A DNA stretch of 64,000 nt, from contig NC_068559.1 of NCBI RefSeq assembly GCF_022201045.2, positions 2,888,501 through 2,952,500 on the forward strand, in the 5' to 3' direction. Within the stretch, counting starts at the first letter, position 1. Each line of letters opens with the position of its first letter. The notes under the pieces were generated by a model, which searched no databases, was not told where the DNA came from, and saw nothing but the letters and a program-made list of their open reading frames with translations. The DNA comes from Citrus sinensis. Its lineage: Eukaryota; Streptophyta; Magnoliopsida; Sapindales; Rutaceae. Made by a program: the position numbers and the translations under genes. This document shows positions 1 to 12,322 of this stretch, in pieces.

Positions 1-3000
1 TCAAGGGGGCAAAAAAATCTAATAGTTTTCTCTATTCTCTATGGTTATTGGTCATAGCTCAAATCCCCAAACAATTAAAGATAAAGTTAATTTATAATTT
101 CATCTAAAATTTCAAATTTTATCTTTTTATTGTTCTCTTAATTAGTTTCGTTATTTATTTGTTCTTATTTCTTTTTAATAATCTGTTGTTCATCAATTAT
201 TATTATTTTTGTGTGTGTTTGTTTTATCTATTTTAAAATAAAATTGTACCAAATAGCTTTAAAAAATAAAAGAATAGAAAAATCAGTTTAATCTGAAAAA
301 GGAGTAGGAAAAAAGATGTAATTTGAGTGAAGAAATAGTTAGTGAAAATGTTATAATTGAATTAAAAGTTCATTGATTAGCAATAGTAGAACATAATTTT
401 ATTTAATAATTTTATATTTTAGAATGTTGGAAGAATTGATTTTAAATAAATAAATTTTATAATATAACTAATATATATATATTTTGCCTCAAATTCTAAG
501 AATAACTAATTAAAATCATTTGCCTAAGACCCAAAATATGGTTGAGTTGGCCCTAGGCTAAAATCTTGAAAAAGCCTTCAAAGGGCCTATAACTCAGGAA
601 AAGAAAACTGCAATTTTTAAATATTTTATAAAAAAAATTTGTTTGTTACAAATTATTTGAGATAAATTTTAAAATAGAAATATACATTGGAGACTTAAAA
701 GCCAAAGGAAGATCAAATGCAAATTTTGTGATAAATCGGTAATTAATAAAAGTCTAAAACAATCCAAGAAACAAGCTACCTGTACATGCATGTGTGTGTT
801 TACTGTAAAAGAAGGGGGGGGGGGGGAAATGAAGAAGAAACATGTTACCTAACACATGTATGCAAACAAGTGTAGCCATCCGTTAGGTAAATCATTTATC
901 TGAACAGCCTCCCATGGCAAGGCAAAAACCTCAGCTTTTAAGAACAGTAATGCCTCTAATGGTATATACATGATGCTTTGCATCATGATTCATGAAATAA
1001 TTGGTATTCAGAATTTTGAGATTGTAGTTCCACTGAGCAACCTCCTATAACATAATGCGGGTAAAAATGCTATGCAATGTACACTCCATTAGTTCATTTT
1101 ATACAACTTTGATTGTACTGATCATTGTTTCTAATTTACGCCAGGCCTCTTAATTATTTTTTTTTTTTTGGTTCTTTGCAGGATCCTCCTAGAGAAAATT
1201 ATTTCTACATCCTAGTGTACAGAAGATCTTTATCTACTATGATCATCTTGTGTATTACTTTGATTAATTGCTGGGTTTGTTTAATTTATATTATTAAGTC
1301 AAGTGATACTTTCTTTTTGGAGTATTTGTTTGAGGATCTAATTATATATATATACCACAAACGGTTTCCCACAAAGGTAGAAATCGCTTAGCACAGCCCT
1401 AACATAATCAGTAGGTGTGTGAGTTGAGTTGATCATGATGTGTTCCAAGCTCTAGGGATATGCCACGTGTGAATGGGCATTCATAAACTGTACCAAAAAA
1501 AAAAATGTGGTGAACCAAGATGATTGAGGATATATCTGCATCTGTTTGCCATATATACTTTAGTGGAATTTACCGACCAAAGCCCTTAATTAATCAGTAG
1601 TTAAATCATGCTCCTAAAACGTAAATGAAAATGGTCAGCTAATCCAAATAAGTTGCATATATACCTGGGTTCTGATAGTGGCATCTAAAGTCGAGAAATA
1701 TTGAAGTTCATGTGAAGGTGGACAAATTTTTTAACTTTAAAATAGAGGGAGGGAAACTTATTGATGACCAATAGCGTCAGTCTCGAATTGTATTAATCTT
1801 GGATGTAATGTTTGCATGCAGGGATTTGTGTCTTGTGCAGCTTATCTCATTATGGGAAAGTTGATATGATGAAGCGAAAGGGTCCTGTTTTTGTGAGTTC
1901 TTTAATCCACAGGGAAAACCCTAGCAAAACCCTTTGGACACTTTAGCCAGACCTTCAAAACTTAACCCGAAGCTTAGAAGTGGCACAGTCCAGCGCCTTC
2001 GTTTTACACTCAAACAAAGTCCTCCTACCACTTTGAGTTTATTTACAATTTTATCTTAGTAGAGAATCATAGGGACACATCGTCGTTTTCCTGTCGACAC
2101 TTTCTGATGGTAAATTTTTTACTTAGGGCTACGGCTTTGATCAACAGAATACATCTCAAGAATATCCATTCGCATTACATAATTCTGTTTGTAATCCTAA
2201 GCAATCGAAAAATAAAAGGAAGGGAGAACGATTGTTAATCCCCTAAATATTTAGGAAAATAGGATTTAAAACTCTTTCATGTTTTAAAATGTTTTAAAAA
2301 ATACATATAACCTCTAAATTCTGTTAATTTTTAGAGCAGTAGCAGCAGTGGTTTAGAGAGAGAGACGATTTTGAGAATTTTGCACATTATTTCTTGTAAA
2401 TACAAGTGTTTTTTTTTTTTTTGGGTAAATATGCAATATTATCATTTTCTTAGTTAAAACAAACTGAAAATTAACAGAATTCGGGTTATATGTTTTTTTC
2501 AAAATATTAGAAAATTTTATATCTCTTTCCCAGACGTCCTTTTCCTAGAAAGAAAAAAGAAATTTTTTTATTGAGCAATGAACTTATAATCGTTGTTGGA
2601 TTTGTGTGGGGCCCCAGCAACTCATCAAACAGGGTGACAGAACCTGATCAGCAGACGGCCACAACGAACGGCGGCGATGGTAAACATAGCAGCTGGTGGA
2701 GTTCCGTTTAATTTCTGAAGAGTTATGGAACCGGGATTCTTGACAAATATTATAAGACAACAAAGAAACTTAGGAGCTATGGCTTTTATATTTACCGAAA
2801 TTGCAGTGCACATCAGAATTGATGGAATTGGGTGTTGGGACAGAGATTACCTTTGATTTTGGCCCAAAAAATTTTCCATGGGAGATGTGTGTATTAAGGG
2901 TTTTGCTAGGAGATATGTAAGCTATTTGTAACCGTCAAATGCTTTGATTTGTATTTCATTATGATTCAATGTATTCCCTACTCTGTTTTAATAAATTTTC

Positions 3001-3530
3001 ACTTTACATTCAAATCATTTACTGTGTGTTAAAAAAAATATTATGTAACCAAAGAAAATGACATTTTCTATAGGATAGATATATAAAATTAAATTCACTT
3101 TCATATATCATAAACGTAGGCTAGTAAATAATACAAGTTTTACTATACATTGAATTTATTAATAGAAGAAATATATTAATGCCAAGATAAGGATAAGTCA
3201 TTTTAAAGGTCAAATTGGACCAATAGACTTTGATGTAAAATAATTTAAAATAAGATGGACTTCTGTGTCAAAATTTTTAGATTTTAAGTTTTCTAATTTT
3301 GCGGCAAATAACAAGATCTACAGTGTTAACAATCCCTGTGTAATCCCATGTGTAACATAGCATGTAAATCTTCTCTCTATCTTTCTCAAACTTTCCGAGT
3401 ATTTTGAATAAATAATTTATATTACATTTGCTATACTTTCAGTTAATATATTATATTAAGTAAGTGATCAATAACTTCTACACAAATTACTCTTTACTTC
3501 CAACATTTTTAATTGGCACAGTCCTGTTTA
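1..3530. other. AT-rich intergenic region, no gene supported
   Basis: No open frame here is long enough or familiar enough to call. The sequence is AT-rich with homopolymer runs, including a G run near 816-826. A slightly GC-richer patch at about 2590-2830 has short open frames on both strands that I could not tie to any protein family. A stretch near 485-560 resembles text often seen at decayed hAT-type transposon ends, but I cannot show terminal repeats. Confidence 0.5.
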
Positions 3531-3807
3531 AAATTAAAGTTAGATAACCGTAACTTAAAAACTCCAATACTAAAGTATTTGATAAACACTAACTGCGATA
3601 ACTTAAACGATAAATAAATTTAATTTTACACTTATTTTATGAAAAATCTATTATATCTTTACTAAATTTGTCAAAATTATTATTTAAAAATTATATTCAT
3701 TATGTACTATTAACTTAATTTTTATTTCATACTTATAATTTTTTTTCCTACAGCAGCTGTAATTTTTTTAAACTACACTACCTCAATACTCAATACCAAA
3801 CAGGTCT
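3531..3807. mobile_element. MITE, family 1 copy 1 (GTTTG-ATTGAGG ends)
   Basis: A miniature inverted-repeat element of about 280 bp. The left end reads GTCCTGTTTAAAATTAAAG; the right end, reverse-complemented, reads GACCTGTTTGGTATTGAG. The interior is AT-rich and shares 'AAAATCTATTATATCTTTA' and 'TTGTCAAAATTATTATTTAAA' with the copy at 63.0-63.3 kb. The copy at 53.1 kb matches in reverse orientation, as expected for an element able to insert either way. No coding capacity. The terminus style suggests a PIF/Harbinger-type non-autonomous element (inference). Confidence 0.7.
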
Positions 3808-4177
3808 TTAGTTTATAGAGAAATAACCACTCCTCGAAATAATATGTAGCACAAAAACTAACCAATCCCCTTTCATTGCACAAAGAGGAATGGATCTTTT
3901 TCTTCCAAAACTAACAAATCACAGGGCGGAGGCATCCCTTATGCTTCAAGCATACATAAAAGTTTACTTTTACCTAACAAACCGGTGACATTGTCCAAAA
4001 CCAAAACCATTGTTTCAAGTCTTTACTTTTATAAAATCCAAAATGAGCAAAGAAGGCCTATAGGCAACCATCTGATGGAATTATTAATATTAGAAAATGG
4101 TGCAACTGATCCGCTGCTGCTAGGAACAAACCACAGCTCGACCCACCTGAAAAACTATCAGAAGTCAAGGCTGAGTC

Positions 4178-7100
4178 TTAACCTGCAGATGGTGACGTGA
4201 TGGTACCATCCTTCCCATATATACGCTGAAGTTCCCGGGTGGCAGCTTGATATGATGCTGAGAAGAACAGCAAATTTGAGTTGGAGAATCAACAATTAAG
4301 TTGTCATTCGCCAAATCTATTTTATTGACCTATAAAATGTAGGCATTACTGGGATGCTGGAAAAATATCTGCTTTACCTTTCCAGATGCGGTAATTCTTC
4401 TGATTAATTTGGGAGCCGGTCACATTTTGAATTGCATCAAAAAGCCTATCTTGAGGAGTATTCTTCAGCTCTTGAACAACTCCATAGATTGTCTTTCCGT
4501 TCTCAAAGTATATATGATTATTGGGGTGCTTGGTCTTGCAATTAGCATGACGTTCAAACTCATAAGCATTCAAAGCCTGCATATTACATTTCCAAAGATT
4601 GGTTTGGTCATGATACTTGGATTAAACATTCATATGTTCTTAATAAAATGTACTGAGTTGCTTACTTTTGTGTAGTTGCAGTCATTGCAGCCACATACAT
4701 ACCCAGTTCCTTTTATAGTTCCTTTAACACTTTTCTGCCCAGAAAGAAGGTAATCCAAGTCAACACAGTTGCAGAAAAACATACAATCCTTTCAAATGCA
4801 AAAGAAAAATGAAAATTAGCAGTAAAGCACACCTCCCGCGACCAGGAAACATACTTCACAGGAATCCCATCAAGCATACCAGTCGATAACAGACTTTTGA
4901 CATTTGAAGGGAAATTGTTTGATGGAGCCTTTTTGGCTGCCTTTGGCTTGCCAGTTCGAGGATTGGTTACCGGAATGTTATTTACAGTTGAATTCACATT
5001 TGGCTCAACTAAATTTGGCTGGCTTGGTTCTTGTGAAGCTTGAGGCTCAACCAAATCCAGCTGGCTTGGTTCTCCTGAAGCTTGAGGCTCAACCAAACTT
5101 GGCCCGCTTGGTTCTTGTGAATCTTGAGCTGAGTTCTGATTACCCATCAAGTTTGGTTCTTGTGAAGCTTGAACAGAGTTCTGAGTACCCATCAACCAGT
5201 TTGTTTCTTGTGAAGCTTGAGCTGAGCTTTGAGCACCTATCAACAAGCTGGGTTCTCGCGATGCTTGAGCTGAGTTCTGAGTAGCTATTAACAAGCCTGG
5301 TGAAGCCCGATCTGAATTCTGAGTACCCACTGACAAGCTTGGTTCTTGGGAAACCTGAGGTGAGTTCTGGGTACCTATCATCAAGCTTGGTTCTTGTGAA
5401 GCTTGAGCTGAGATCTGAGTACCCATCAACAAATTATAGCCACTGATGATATTCCCAGAGGGATTTGTCTCAGGTTCATCCTGATAACCTCTAAAAGAAA
5501 TGGTATTTGTCTGACCCTTGTAAAAGTTGTGACCCATGGAGAGGACTCCAGAATCCCCTTTATCTTGGGTAGAACTTACTGGGGCGATGTTGGAATCGCC
5601 CTTGTCATATGATTCAGGCATTCCTATTGGATTGTTACCTCCTTTGTTATATGAAGAACCCACTGAAATGAAATTCTCATTTGCTTTATCATAAGTCTGG
5701 CCTAATGACATAAAATTCTCACGCCCTTTATTATAGGAGCTCATTGACATCACATTGCTATCTCCCCTTTCAGAAGACTGACCAATTGACATAAAATTGC
5801 CATACCCTTTGTCAAATGACCGACCCATCAATGATAAGTTATCCTTGCTCCGGCTATAATTGTAACCCATTGATATGCAGTTCTCCTCTCCCTTGTTTAA
5901 GGTGTGACCCATTGAAAAGAAGCTGAAGTCAGACTTACCAAAGGTGCTGCCGATTGATATGGTATTCTTGTCTGACTTAATGTAATTTGGTTCCAGTGAC
6001 ATGGTGTTATTGTCCCTTTTATCAAAGGCAGTACCCATTGATAGTGAACCATTATCTCCACTACCATGGGAGAGCCCCATGGATGCTGATAGGCCAGTGC
6101 CAGAGTCCCCAACTTGATTGACTCTAACTTTTCTGATTCCACCAAGATTGAGACAAGAAGGATCTTCAAAATGAGACATAGACAAATCCATAGATGCATT
6201 ATTATATTGATCCTGAAAATCCCTTTTTCCCACCTTCAAATTTCCACCATTAACAGAAGGAGTGCTCCTATCAACAAAATTGACAGTCCGTACAGGCTCA
6301 GATCCAAAAAGGCAGTTACCAAATTCTCCTGAAAGCGACGGGAAATTAGAAGTGCTATGCCATTGGGGAGCATTTGTAGGTGAAATTCCTGAGACTGGCC
6401 TGCTGTCATGAGCTTCTATTGCTTGCTTCTTGTTACAGAACAGTTCTGTCCCAGAGCCATCCATAAACCATTGATGACTGCGCTTTGGTTCAATTCTTGT
6501 CGAATTGTCATAACCTACCTCCCCATCAGTTAGACAACCAGCATCCCTTGGCAGCCAGAAGCCTTTGTTCTGAAAAGACTGTTAAAACCCACAACATGGG
6601 ATGAAAAATCAGATTGAGCGAAAATTACGATATTAAGATAAAAGAGGCATGTTAAGAATGGACAAGAAGCTGGTTGTTTTACAAAGCTGTAGTAAAAAAG
6701 GTAATCAAATCTAAAAAGGAATGGAGAAAATAGAAAAAAAAAAGCATAAGAATATTGCACATTAAGAGAAGAAGAAATGTATTTGCAAATCTGTGGAAAA
6801 CAAAAAGAATCTCATGATCATTACGAATCAAACTTCCAAGGAAAGTGTCAAAATTAATAAATTAGCAGGCTGTTTTGTCTAGTCATAGCTTGATAAAGTT
6901 TATTTGATTCTAGTGAATAAGTATATCATCTATTCATTCACAGCTCAATTAACTAGGTTCTTAATTCAAGGAAGCCCCTAGATGATCCATCCCTTTAAGC
7001 TCTTTATATTTTCTCTCCTGGCAAGCAATATGATCAAAAAAATAAAATAAAATAAAATAAAATAAAAACAAGAAGAAGAAGCAGCCAATCCATGCGGCCG

Positions 7101-9106
7101 CAACACTTGATATTACTCTTTTACATACTCTAGTAGTTAAGTCCTTTTTCTTCCCATACCACCTTTTGTTAAGGTGCTAGTCCAGACTCTGTAGGAACCT
7201 CCTCTCACCCAATATAGATATAGACAGTGGTCAAAGCTGCTCAAGCAACTTGCAGCTTCAAAAGAAATTGTTAAGCACAAGCAAAAGCACAAAGGTTTCA
7301 AGGTAGGTTAGAGTGTACCCTCTAAGATTTCTTAAGACATCTGAATATAACTAAGAAAGAAATCATCCAATTCATCCATCAAGCAAAGAAATAATACTTC
7401 AGAAGGTCATTCTTGCAGTTTGCTGAAACCTTTATTAGCAGAAAAAGGGACATGAATTCAAACTAAAACATATGTAAAAACAATAACAGCGAGGTCCAAA
7501 TTCCATTTATTCACAAACCTTAAGGCTATCTAAAGAAAGGTAGCAGAAGGCCATAATATTGAAAGAACAGAACATGATTTGCCACAAAAAGCTGCTTCCG
7601 ATCAGATAAGGATTTGTTTGAAGATTCCCTAGTAAACCCAATATTTCACATAGAGTGGCATATCGATCTATAAGGAGTAAATCTCTTCAAATATTTCATC
7701 TTTTATTCTTTTCATTCAAAACTACAGATCATTACATTGCACCTCCTATATATCACTCTAAATTAGATACGACTAACACTTATTACTACACGTTTACAAA
7801 TTTCCATACCCCTAGGGTTGGCAATAAGCATAACCGTATCTTCATGATCAATAACGCTCATAAAGAACATCTCATTTATACATGGAAGGATAAGAAACTA
7901 TTGATTAACACTACTAATACTCATATTCAGACCTAACACGTTAGACATTCGTCAGCATATAACAGGCTCATAATACTGAGTCACTCAATAATTAGCTCCA
8001 ACTTTCCAAAAAAAAACAACCATTAACTAAAATAAAACTGGAAAATTACCTTTCTAGCAGCTCAATCCTTGTGTAAAAAGCATGTGCCGTGATTAGACGT
8101 AAATTAACTTGAATCCTATTTATAACAACTCTGGTAGCCCATTAGCCATAATTTCACATTTAATACAAAAGATAAACTTCACAAGGAATAAGAAAATCTC
8201 ATTCATACATGGAAGGATAAGAAACTACAGGAATATCACTGCTACTATTCAAATTGAAATCTTGCATGTCTAGAGGCTTGTCAGAAATTAACAAGCCTAT
8301 AATACCGGGTCACTCCATAATTAGCTCTCACTGCTTAGTGTCTCAGATACGAACTAATCGACAAACAAGGTAGCAATTAACTAACATAAAAGCGACAAAA
8401 TTTAATTAATTACTCACCCATCCAGAAGCTCACATCTTGTATATAGACCACATGCCGCAATTTTGTTGCAAATGAACTTAAAACCTATTTATAACAACTC
8501 TGATTGACATAATATCACATTTTAGACAAATTTTCAACTACATCCCTCAACCCGACCTGAGAATTTCCTTCCGAACCATGATCAACTGCCTGTCTAGCAG
8601 CTCACACCTCGTATATAAACCACGTGATCAATTCTACAATAAATTACTTACAGCCCATTTATAACAACTCTGATCACCATAACATCATATTTTAGACAAA
8701 ACATCAACTTCATCCACCAAGACAATTTTAAATCAGCTCAACCATTGTACACGAACCATGTGCAGCAATTCTATAGTAAATTGACTTACAACCTATTAAT
8801 AACAACTCGAATTACCATAATCTCATATTTTAGACAGAGGACCACCTTCATCACCCAGTAGAACCTCAAAACTAACTGCTAAACAGCAATTCAACCAATC
8901 AGAACGAGATCAAAAGTACCAAACAACGGCAAAAACTCAAACAAGGAACACACATTCCCAAGAACACAACAAAAAACTGTCATATAATCTTTTAAAAATT
9001 CAATTTCCACCATAGCATTTGCATGCAAAGGATTCAAATACCATTTTCACGGCGCGCCAATTCAACAACTCAACTCCTTCAAGGCCAGTGTGCTAATTAT
9101 CACCAT
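4178..9106 (-). CDS. TDBD (tify-domain-binding-domain) protein, 698 aa, spliced
   Basis: Assembled exons (minus): 9104-9106 (ATG only), 4833-6578, 4666-4734, 4378-4576, 4178-4257; total 2097 nt, 698 residues plus TAA at 4178-4180. The C-terminal ~115 residues form a TDBD-type domain: SLLSTGMLDGIPVKYVSWSR, then a Cys-rich turn (GTGYVCGCNDCNYTK), then NAYEFERHANCKTKHPNN and HIYFENGKTIYGVVQEL, ending in ...RIYGKDGTITSPSAG. The N-terminus MSFQNKGFWLPRDAGC is the form I recall for this plant family; it needs the ATG supplied by the 28-bp exon 9104-9131, because the acceptor at 6579-6580 is followed directly by TCTTTTCAG. The middle of the protein consists of two repeat arrays, listed separately. 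The domain occurs in nuclear proteins that contact transcriptional regulators (family knowledge); the exact function here is unknown. An ORF-only reading would start wrongly at Met40 (6464) and run through the intron at 4735-4832. Confidence 0.85.
4985..5435 (-). repeat. 16/14-residue QASQEP repeat array inside the TDBD protein
   Basis: Downstream of the MSMG repeats lie about seven 15-16-residue units of the kind SLMIGTQNSPQVSQEP / NWLMGTQNSVQASQEP. Three 14-residue units built on LVEPQASQEPSQ follow. The DNA repeats 'GGTTCTTGTGAAGCTTGA' on the plus strand many times, so this part looks younger and more prone to slippage than the 14-residue array. Confidence 0.85.
5495..6052 (-). repeat. 14-residue repeat array inside the TDBD protein
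   Basis: About 13 consecutive units of 14 residues (42 bp) follow the pattern x-M-S-M-G-x-S/T-Y/F-x-K-G-x-x-N. Examples are CISMGYNYSRSKDN, FMSIGQSSERGDSN, FMSLGQTYDKANEN and FISVGSSYNKGGNN; one unit is a residue short (VMSMSSYNKGREN). The units differ at many codon positions, so the array is old and held in frame. It is predicted to be low-complexity and disordered; no enzyme motif is visible. Confidence 0.85.
6579..9103 (-). other. Large second intron of the TDBD gene
   Basis: A 2.5-kb intron bounded by donor GT (minus, at 9102-9103, directly after ATG) and acceptor AG (6579-6580) in the context TTTTAACAG. It contains a diverged tandem repeat (7860-8850). The open frames inside it do not resemble proteins. 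Confidence 0.75.
7860..8850. repeat. Diverged intronic tandem repeat (~340 bp units, then shorter partial units)
   Basis: 'CATACATGGAAGGATAAGAA' and its near copy recur at about 7878 and 8206. 'CTAGCAGCTC' followed by a conserved TTATAACAACTCTG...CATATTTTAGACA tail recurs at about 8055, 8415, 8595 and 8735. The first two units are about 330-360 bp; the later ones are truncated to about 130-180 bp. Similarity is obvious by eye but heavily diverged. Confidence 0.7.
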
Positions 9107-9131
9107 GCCGAAACCACACCTTACTCAAAAT
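9104..9131 (-). other. 28-bp leader exon carrying the start codon of the TDBD gene
   Basis: On the minus strand a long pyrimidine tract ending TGTGTGCAG precedes ATTTTGAGTAAGGTGTGG. The exon ends ...TTTCGGCATG|GTGATAATT, so the ATG forms its last three bases. Joining this ATG to TCTTTTCAGAACAAAGGC gives MSFQNKG. The model rests on splice signals and phase, not on transcript data. Confidence 0.6.
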
Positions 9132-9390
9132 CTGCACACAACCAAAAAAATTAAAAACAAAAACCATGTATTCATTTTAACCCAAAAAAAAAAAAAAAAA
9201 GGAATAAGCCTCGATCAAGAAACGAACATGCAATTTTATGATCTATAGAGATAAAATACAATTCAATAATCTATACATGCACGCCAACATATATCAATCA
9301 TGCACGCACGCGCGCGCACACACACACACACAAGCAGCATAAATACAGTGACAATTAAGAAACTGCTAGTTTTTCTTAACAAGAGAGTAC

Positions 9391-9560
9391 CTCCTCCAGA
9401 GACTTGCGTCATATTCACCGAAGGCAATTGCCGGCACCGGAGAAGGAGTTCAATTTAAAAATTTTTATTCTTTTGCCTTTTTTTTTTTTTTTTTTTTTTT
9501 AATGCGTTTCTGGATTTTGGAATTTGGACAAGGAGAGTGACTTCAGTGAGCGAGTGTACA
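9391..9560 (-). other. Probable 5' untranslated first exon of the TDBD gene
   Basis: A minus-strand donor GAGGAG|GTACTC at 9389-9391 follows GC-richer sequence, including the reverse complement of CTCCGGTGCCGGCAATTGCC-like text. A poly-T tract (plus strand, 9480-9501) lies near its middle. The upstream limit is approximate. An ATG in this exon (minus, near 9410) would be out of frame if joined at this donor, so translation is better explained by the next exon. Confidence 0.45.
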
Positions 9561-9599
9561 AACGTTCAATGAAGCTGAGAAATGTTTGGGTTTTTAAAC

Positions 9600-12322
9600 T
9601 GTGAGGAAAGAAGGACTGCGGCACAGCTTCTCGTATGATTACCATTTCTAGAGATTGGTATCCTGACCGTACACGTGGACTCTAAGTAATACGAATTATT
9701 GCAAAAATCTTGCTTGCGGTATTGTTGATACTGTGAAAGAATAAAAAAATATATTTAACAATAGGAATATAATTGTGAGATAATAATCTTAATTTTAAAT
9801 ATTAATTCCATTTTACGAAGAATTCTTTTATGGGAAACCCAGTGCAGCTGTTGGTACTGTAACTGTACGAGGTCGCGGATTGGTTTTAGGCGCAAGTGTG
9901 CCATGTTGGTTTTACACTTGAGAGTTGTGATCATATGCGAGTCAACACCATGGGAGTGACTACGTGGAAACACACGTGGGAAAACAACATTCCTCCACGT
10001 CAACAAAAAGAACACTTTATTTTTTAAATTGTAACTTGATTTATCAAATTGATTTTTATTTTTTTTAAAAAAAATCTTAAAAAGAGTATGATGAGATTGA
10101 GATTATCTGCCAAGACGTTATACAAATGGTTTTGTAGAATTATTGAAGGTTAAAAACGCGAAAAGGGAAATGCATATTTTAATTACTCTTCAAATAAGGT
10201 AAGCTGGTGAGGGACATTACGGTAATACGGTGAATTGGCAACACGGCATGCGCGCATTCACGGAGATGAAAATGTTCCCCACCTCCATAATATATTCTCC
10301 TGAATCATCCTTGGTTGGGATAAAGCACTTGATTTCAATGACTAATAAATTTTTTTTTGAACATGAATGGTTAATTTTCCCCTATAAGGCAATGTACGTG
10401 TGCAGAAACCGAAACATACTCCATACTTTCCTTATATGTTTTGCAGTCAAGTTTTTATTTATTTTTTTTTTAATTTGATATTTGGGTAATGCGCTGGCCA
10501 CTTAAGAACCAATATTTGACTATCAATAGCAAATTGAAGAAATAATTATTACAAAATTCAGTGTGCAAGTGTTGTATTAATTGATGACATTATTCACTTT
10601 CCAATCAAGGCTATTGGAGTGATATAATGAATTAAAGCTAGCCAATTTTGCTAGATATTGAATTTGAAGAAGATAAGCTTACCATATAGAGGCAGAGAAC
10701 ATGATTTTGCACATAAATTCTTTGATTCTAAGTGCTTTAATATTTCACATGCAAGATTTTACTACCTTTTATGTTATTAACCAATAATATATATATATTG
10801 AAAAAAAAAAAAAAACAGTAGGTTGTGGGCAAGTGTTAGAACTATAAATTGTACTTCGAATGAATAATGTGTTTCCATTTATTGTCGGCAGAAAATACTT
10901 CTAGCTTAAAAAAAGAAAAAAAAAACTTTCAAGGGGTATAATAAGTAAATTATTCAAACTATATAATACAACTGAAAAAAAATGTTAACGCAGCTATCTC
11001 TATATTTTTTGGGCTGAAATGGAATACAAATATGTTTGGGCTCAAATCTTGGACATTCAATATCTTCAAGTCCATGCACTTTTCACTTCTCCAACTTCAA
11101 AGTTGGCCCATTGTTTTCTGTCTCAAAATTACGGTTATATCCCTCTGCTAACCGAAAAGGGCTTGCGATCGATGTTCGACATTTTCCCCTATTTATCACA
11201 CCAATATGAATTACTTAACATGGAAGTGATTACTCGTTATTGATGGTTACTCATTGCCAGAGAGTCATAGCATCAATTTATTTCTTCATGATATAATGTC
11301 CCCATTAATAGTTATGGCGTCAATACACGAATTGATGCCACTTTCTTCCACCCTTTTCCTCTTTTTTTTTTTTTTTCTTTTTCTTTGTTCTTTAATTGTG
11401 TTATTGAAACTCCATATATTATTTCTTGAGTTTCCAAAGTCTTCAGGAAAGATAATTTCTTACACTACCTAAATTTTTAATTTTCGTCAGCAAGTATATA
11501 CTCCTACACCAAAAGGATATCTTTTTTATACCTATTTATATATATACAATCTTCTTATCCTACCTAGATTTTTAATTTTGGTGGCCAAATTTCTTAAAAA
11601 TCTTACTTATTTCTATTTAATGTAGTGTCCCCATTTTGAAATAGAATTTAATAGAAACCAGCTACATGACAGGTTATTGTATATTAAATTAGAAAACTTG
11701 CAAAAAAAAGTTCTTTGATTTGCTTTTCACTGAGTAGCATTTAGCGCTTTTCAAGGATTTGGTAAAGTTATTAAGAGTTCCTCTTGACTAAAAATGTTGC
11801 GAAAAGATTAGGAAGCAAGCAACTATTAACCCCGTCTAATCTTCCGAAACAAAAAGTTCATCATATTCATGAAAGAAAGGATCATAATATTTGAAAGGTA
11901 TAAGATCAATTAACCATTAGTACTTGCTTCTGTTTGTTCACCAAAATCATCATTGCAGCATAGGTCGTGTTTGATATATTCGAAGTACTTTCACTTGAGA
12001 TCATCCTTACCTCATGATGACATAATAAATGAATTATAGAACCATCTTCAAATTGCAGGTAACGGAAAATTCATAACCATTGAATCCAAATTGAAAAAAG
12101 GGAAAAAGAAAAAAATTCATCTAGTGTGAAATCTTTTAAGATGCTCTATTGCGTACATAAATATATATGATCTGTATATCATATATGTAAAATATATCGA
12201 TCAAGAAAAAAATATATATCAACACAATATACTAAAATAAAAATGTCAAAACCCAAAAAAGATAAGTTAAAAAAGAAAAAAAGATTAAAAAAAAAAACCC
12301 TAGAGGTAGCTGGAAATTAGGT
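9600..12322. other. Intergenic, nothing recognised
   Basis: AT-rich sequence between the TDBD promoter and the first zinc-finger gene. Open frames (for example 10230-10478 and 11019-11243) lack recognisable domains and have no supporting splice pattern. A short direct repeat built on CTA(A/G)ATTTTTAATTTT occurs near 11467 and 11565. Confidence 0.5.

Noticed and set aside
1125-1391. 88-codon plus-strand frame
   Set aside because: AT-driven Phe/Tyr/Ile-rich translation with no similarity to known proteins and no flanking gene signals.
2625-2813. Minus-strand frame of 62 codons, and a possible short exon ATGGAAAATTTTTTGGGCC at 2851-2879 with a GTAATC donor
   Set aside because: Some splice-like signals and a GC-richer context, but no recognisable protein and no consistent exon chain.
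4904-5284. Open frame on the plus strand opposite the QASQEP repeats
   Set aside because: Its periodic leucine/valine pattern is the antisense shadow of the repeat array; no independent family or start context.
7655-7936. 93-codon plus-strand frame
   Set aside because: Lies in the TDBD intron and partly in the intronic repeat; no domain resemblance.
9303-9332. CG/CA dinucleotide tract
   Set aside because: Ordinary microsatellite upstream of the TDBD gene's second exon; a marker, not a novel structure.
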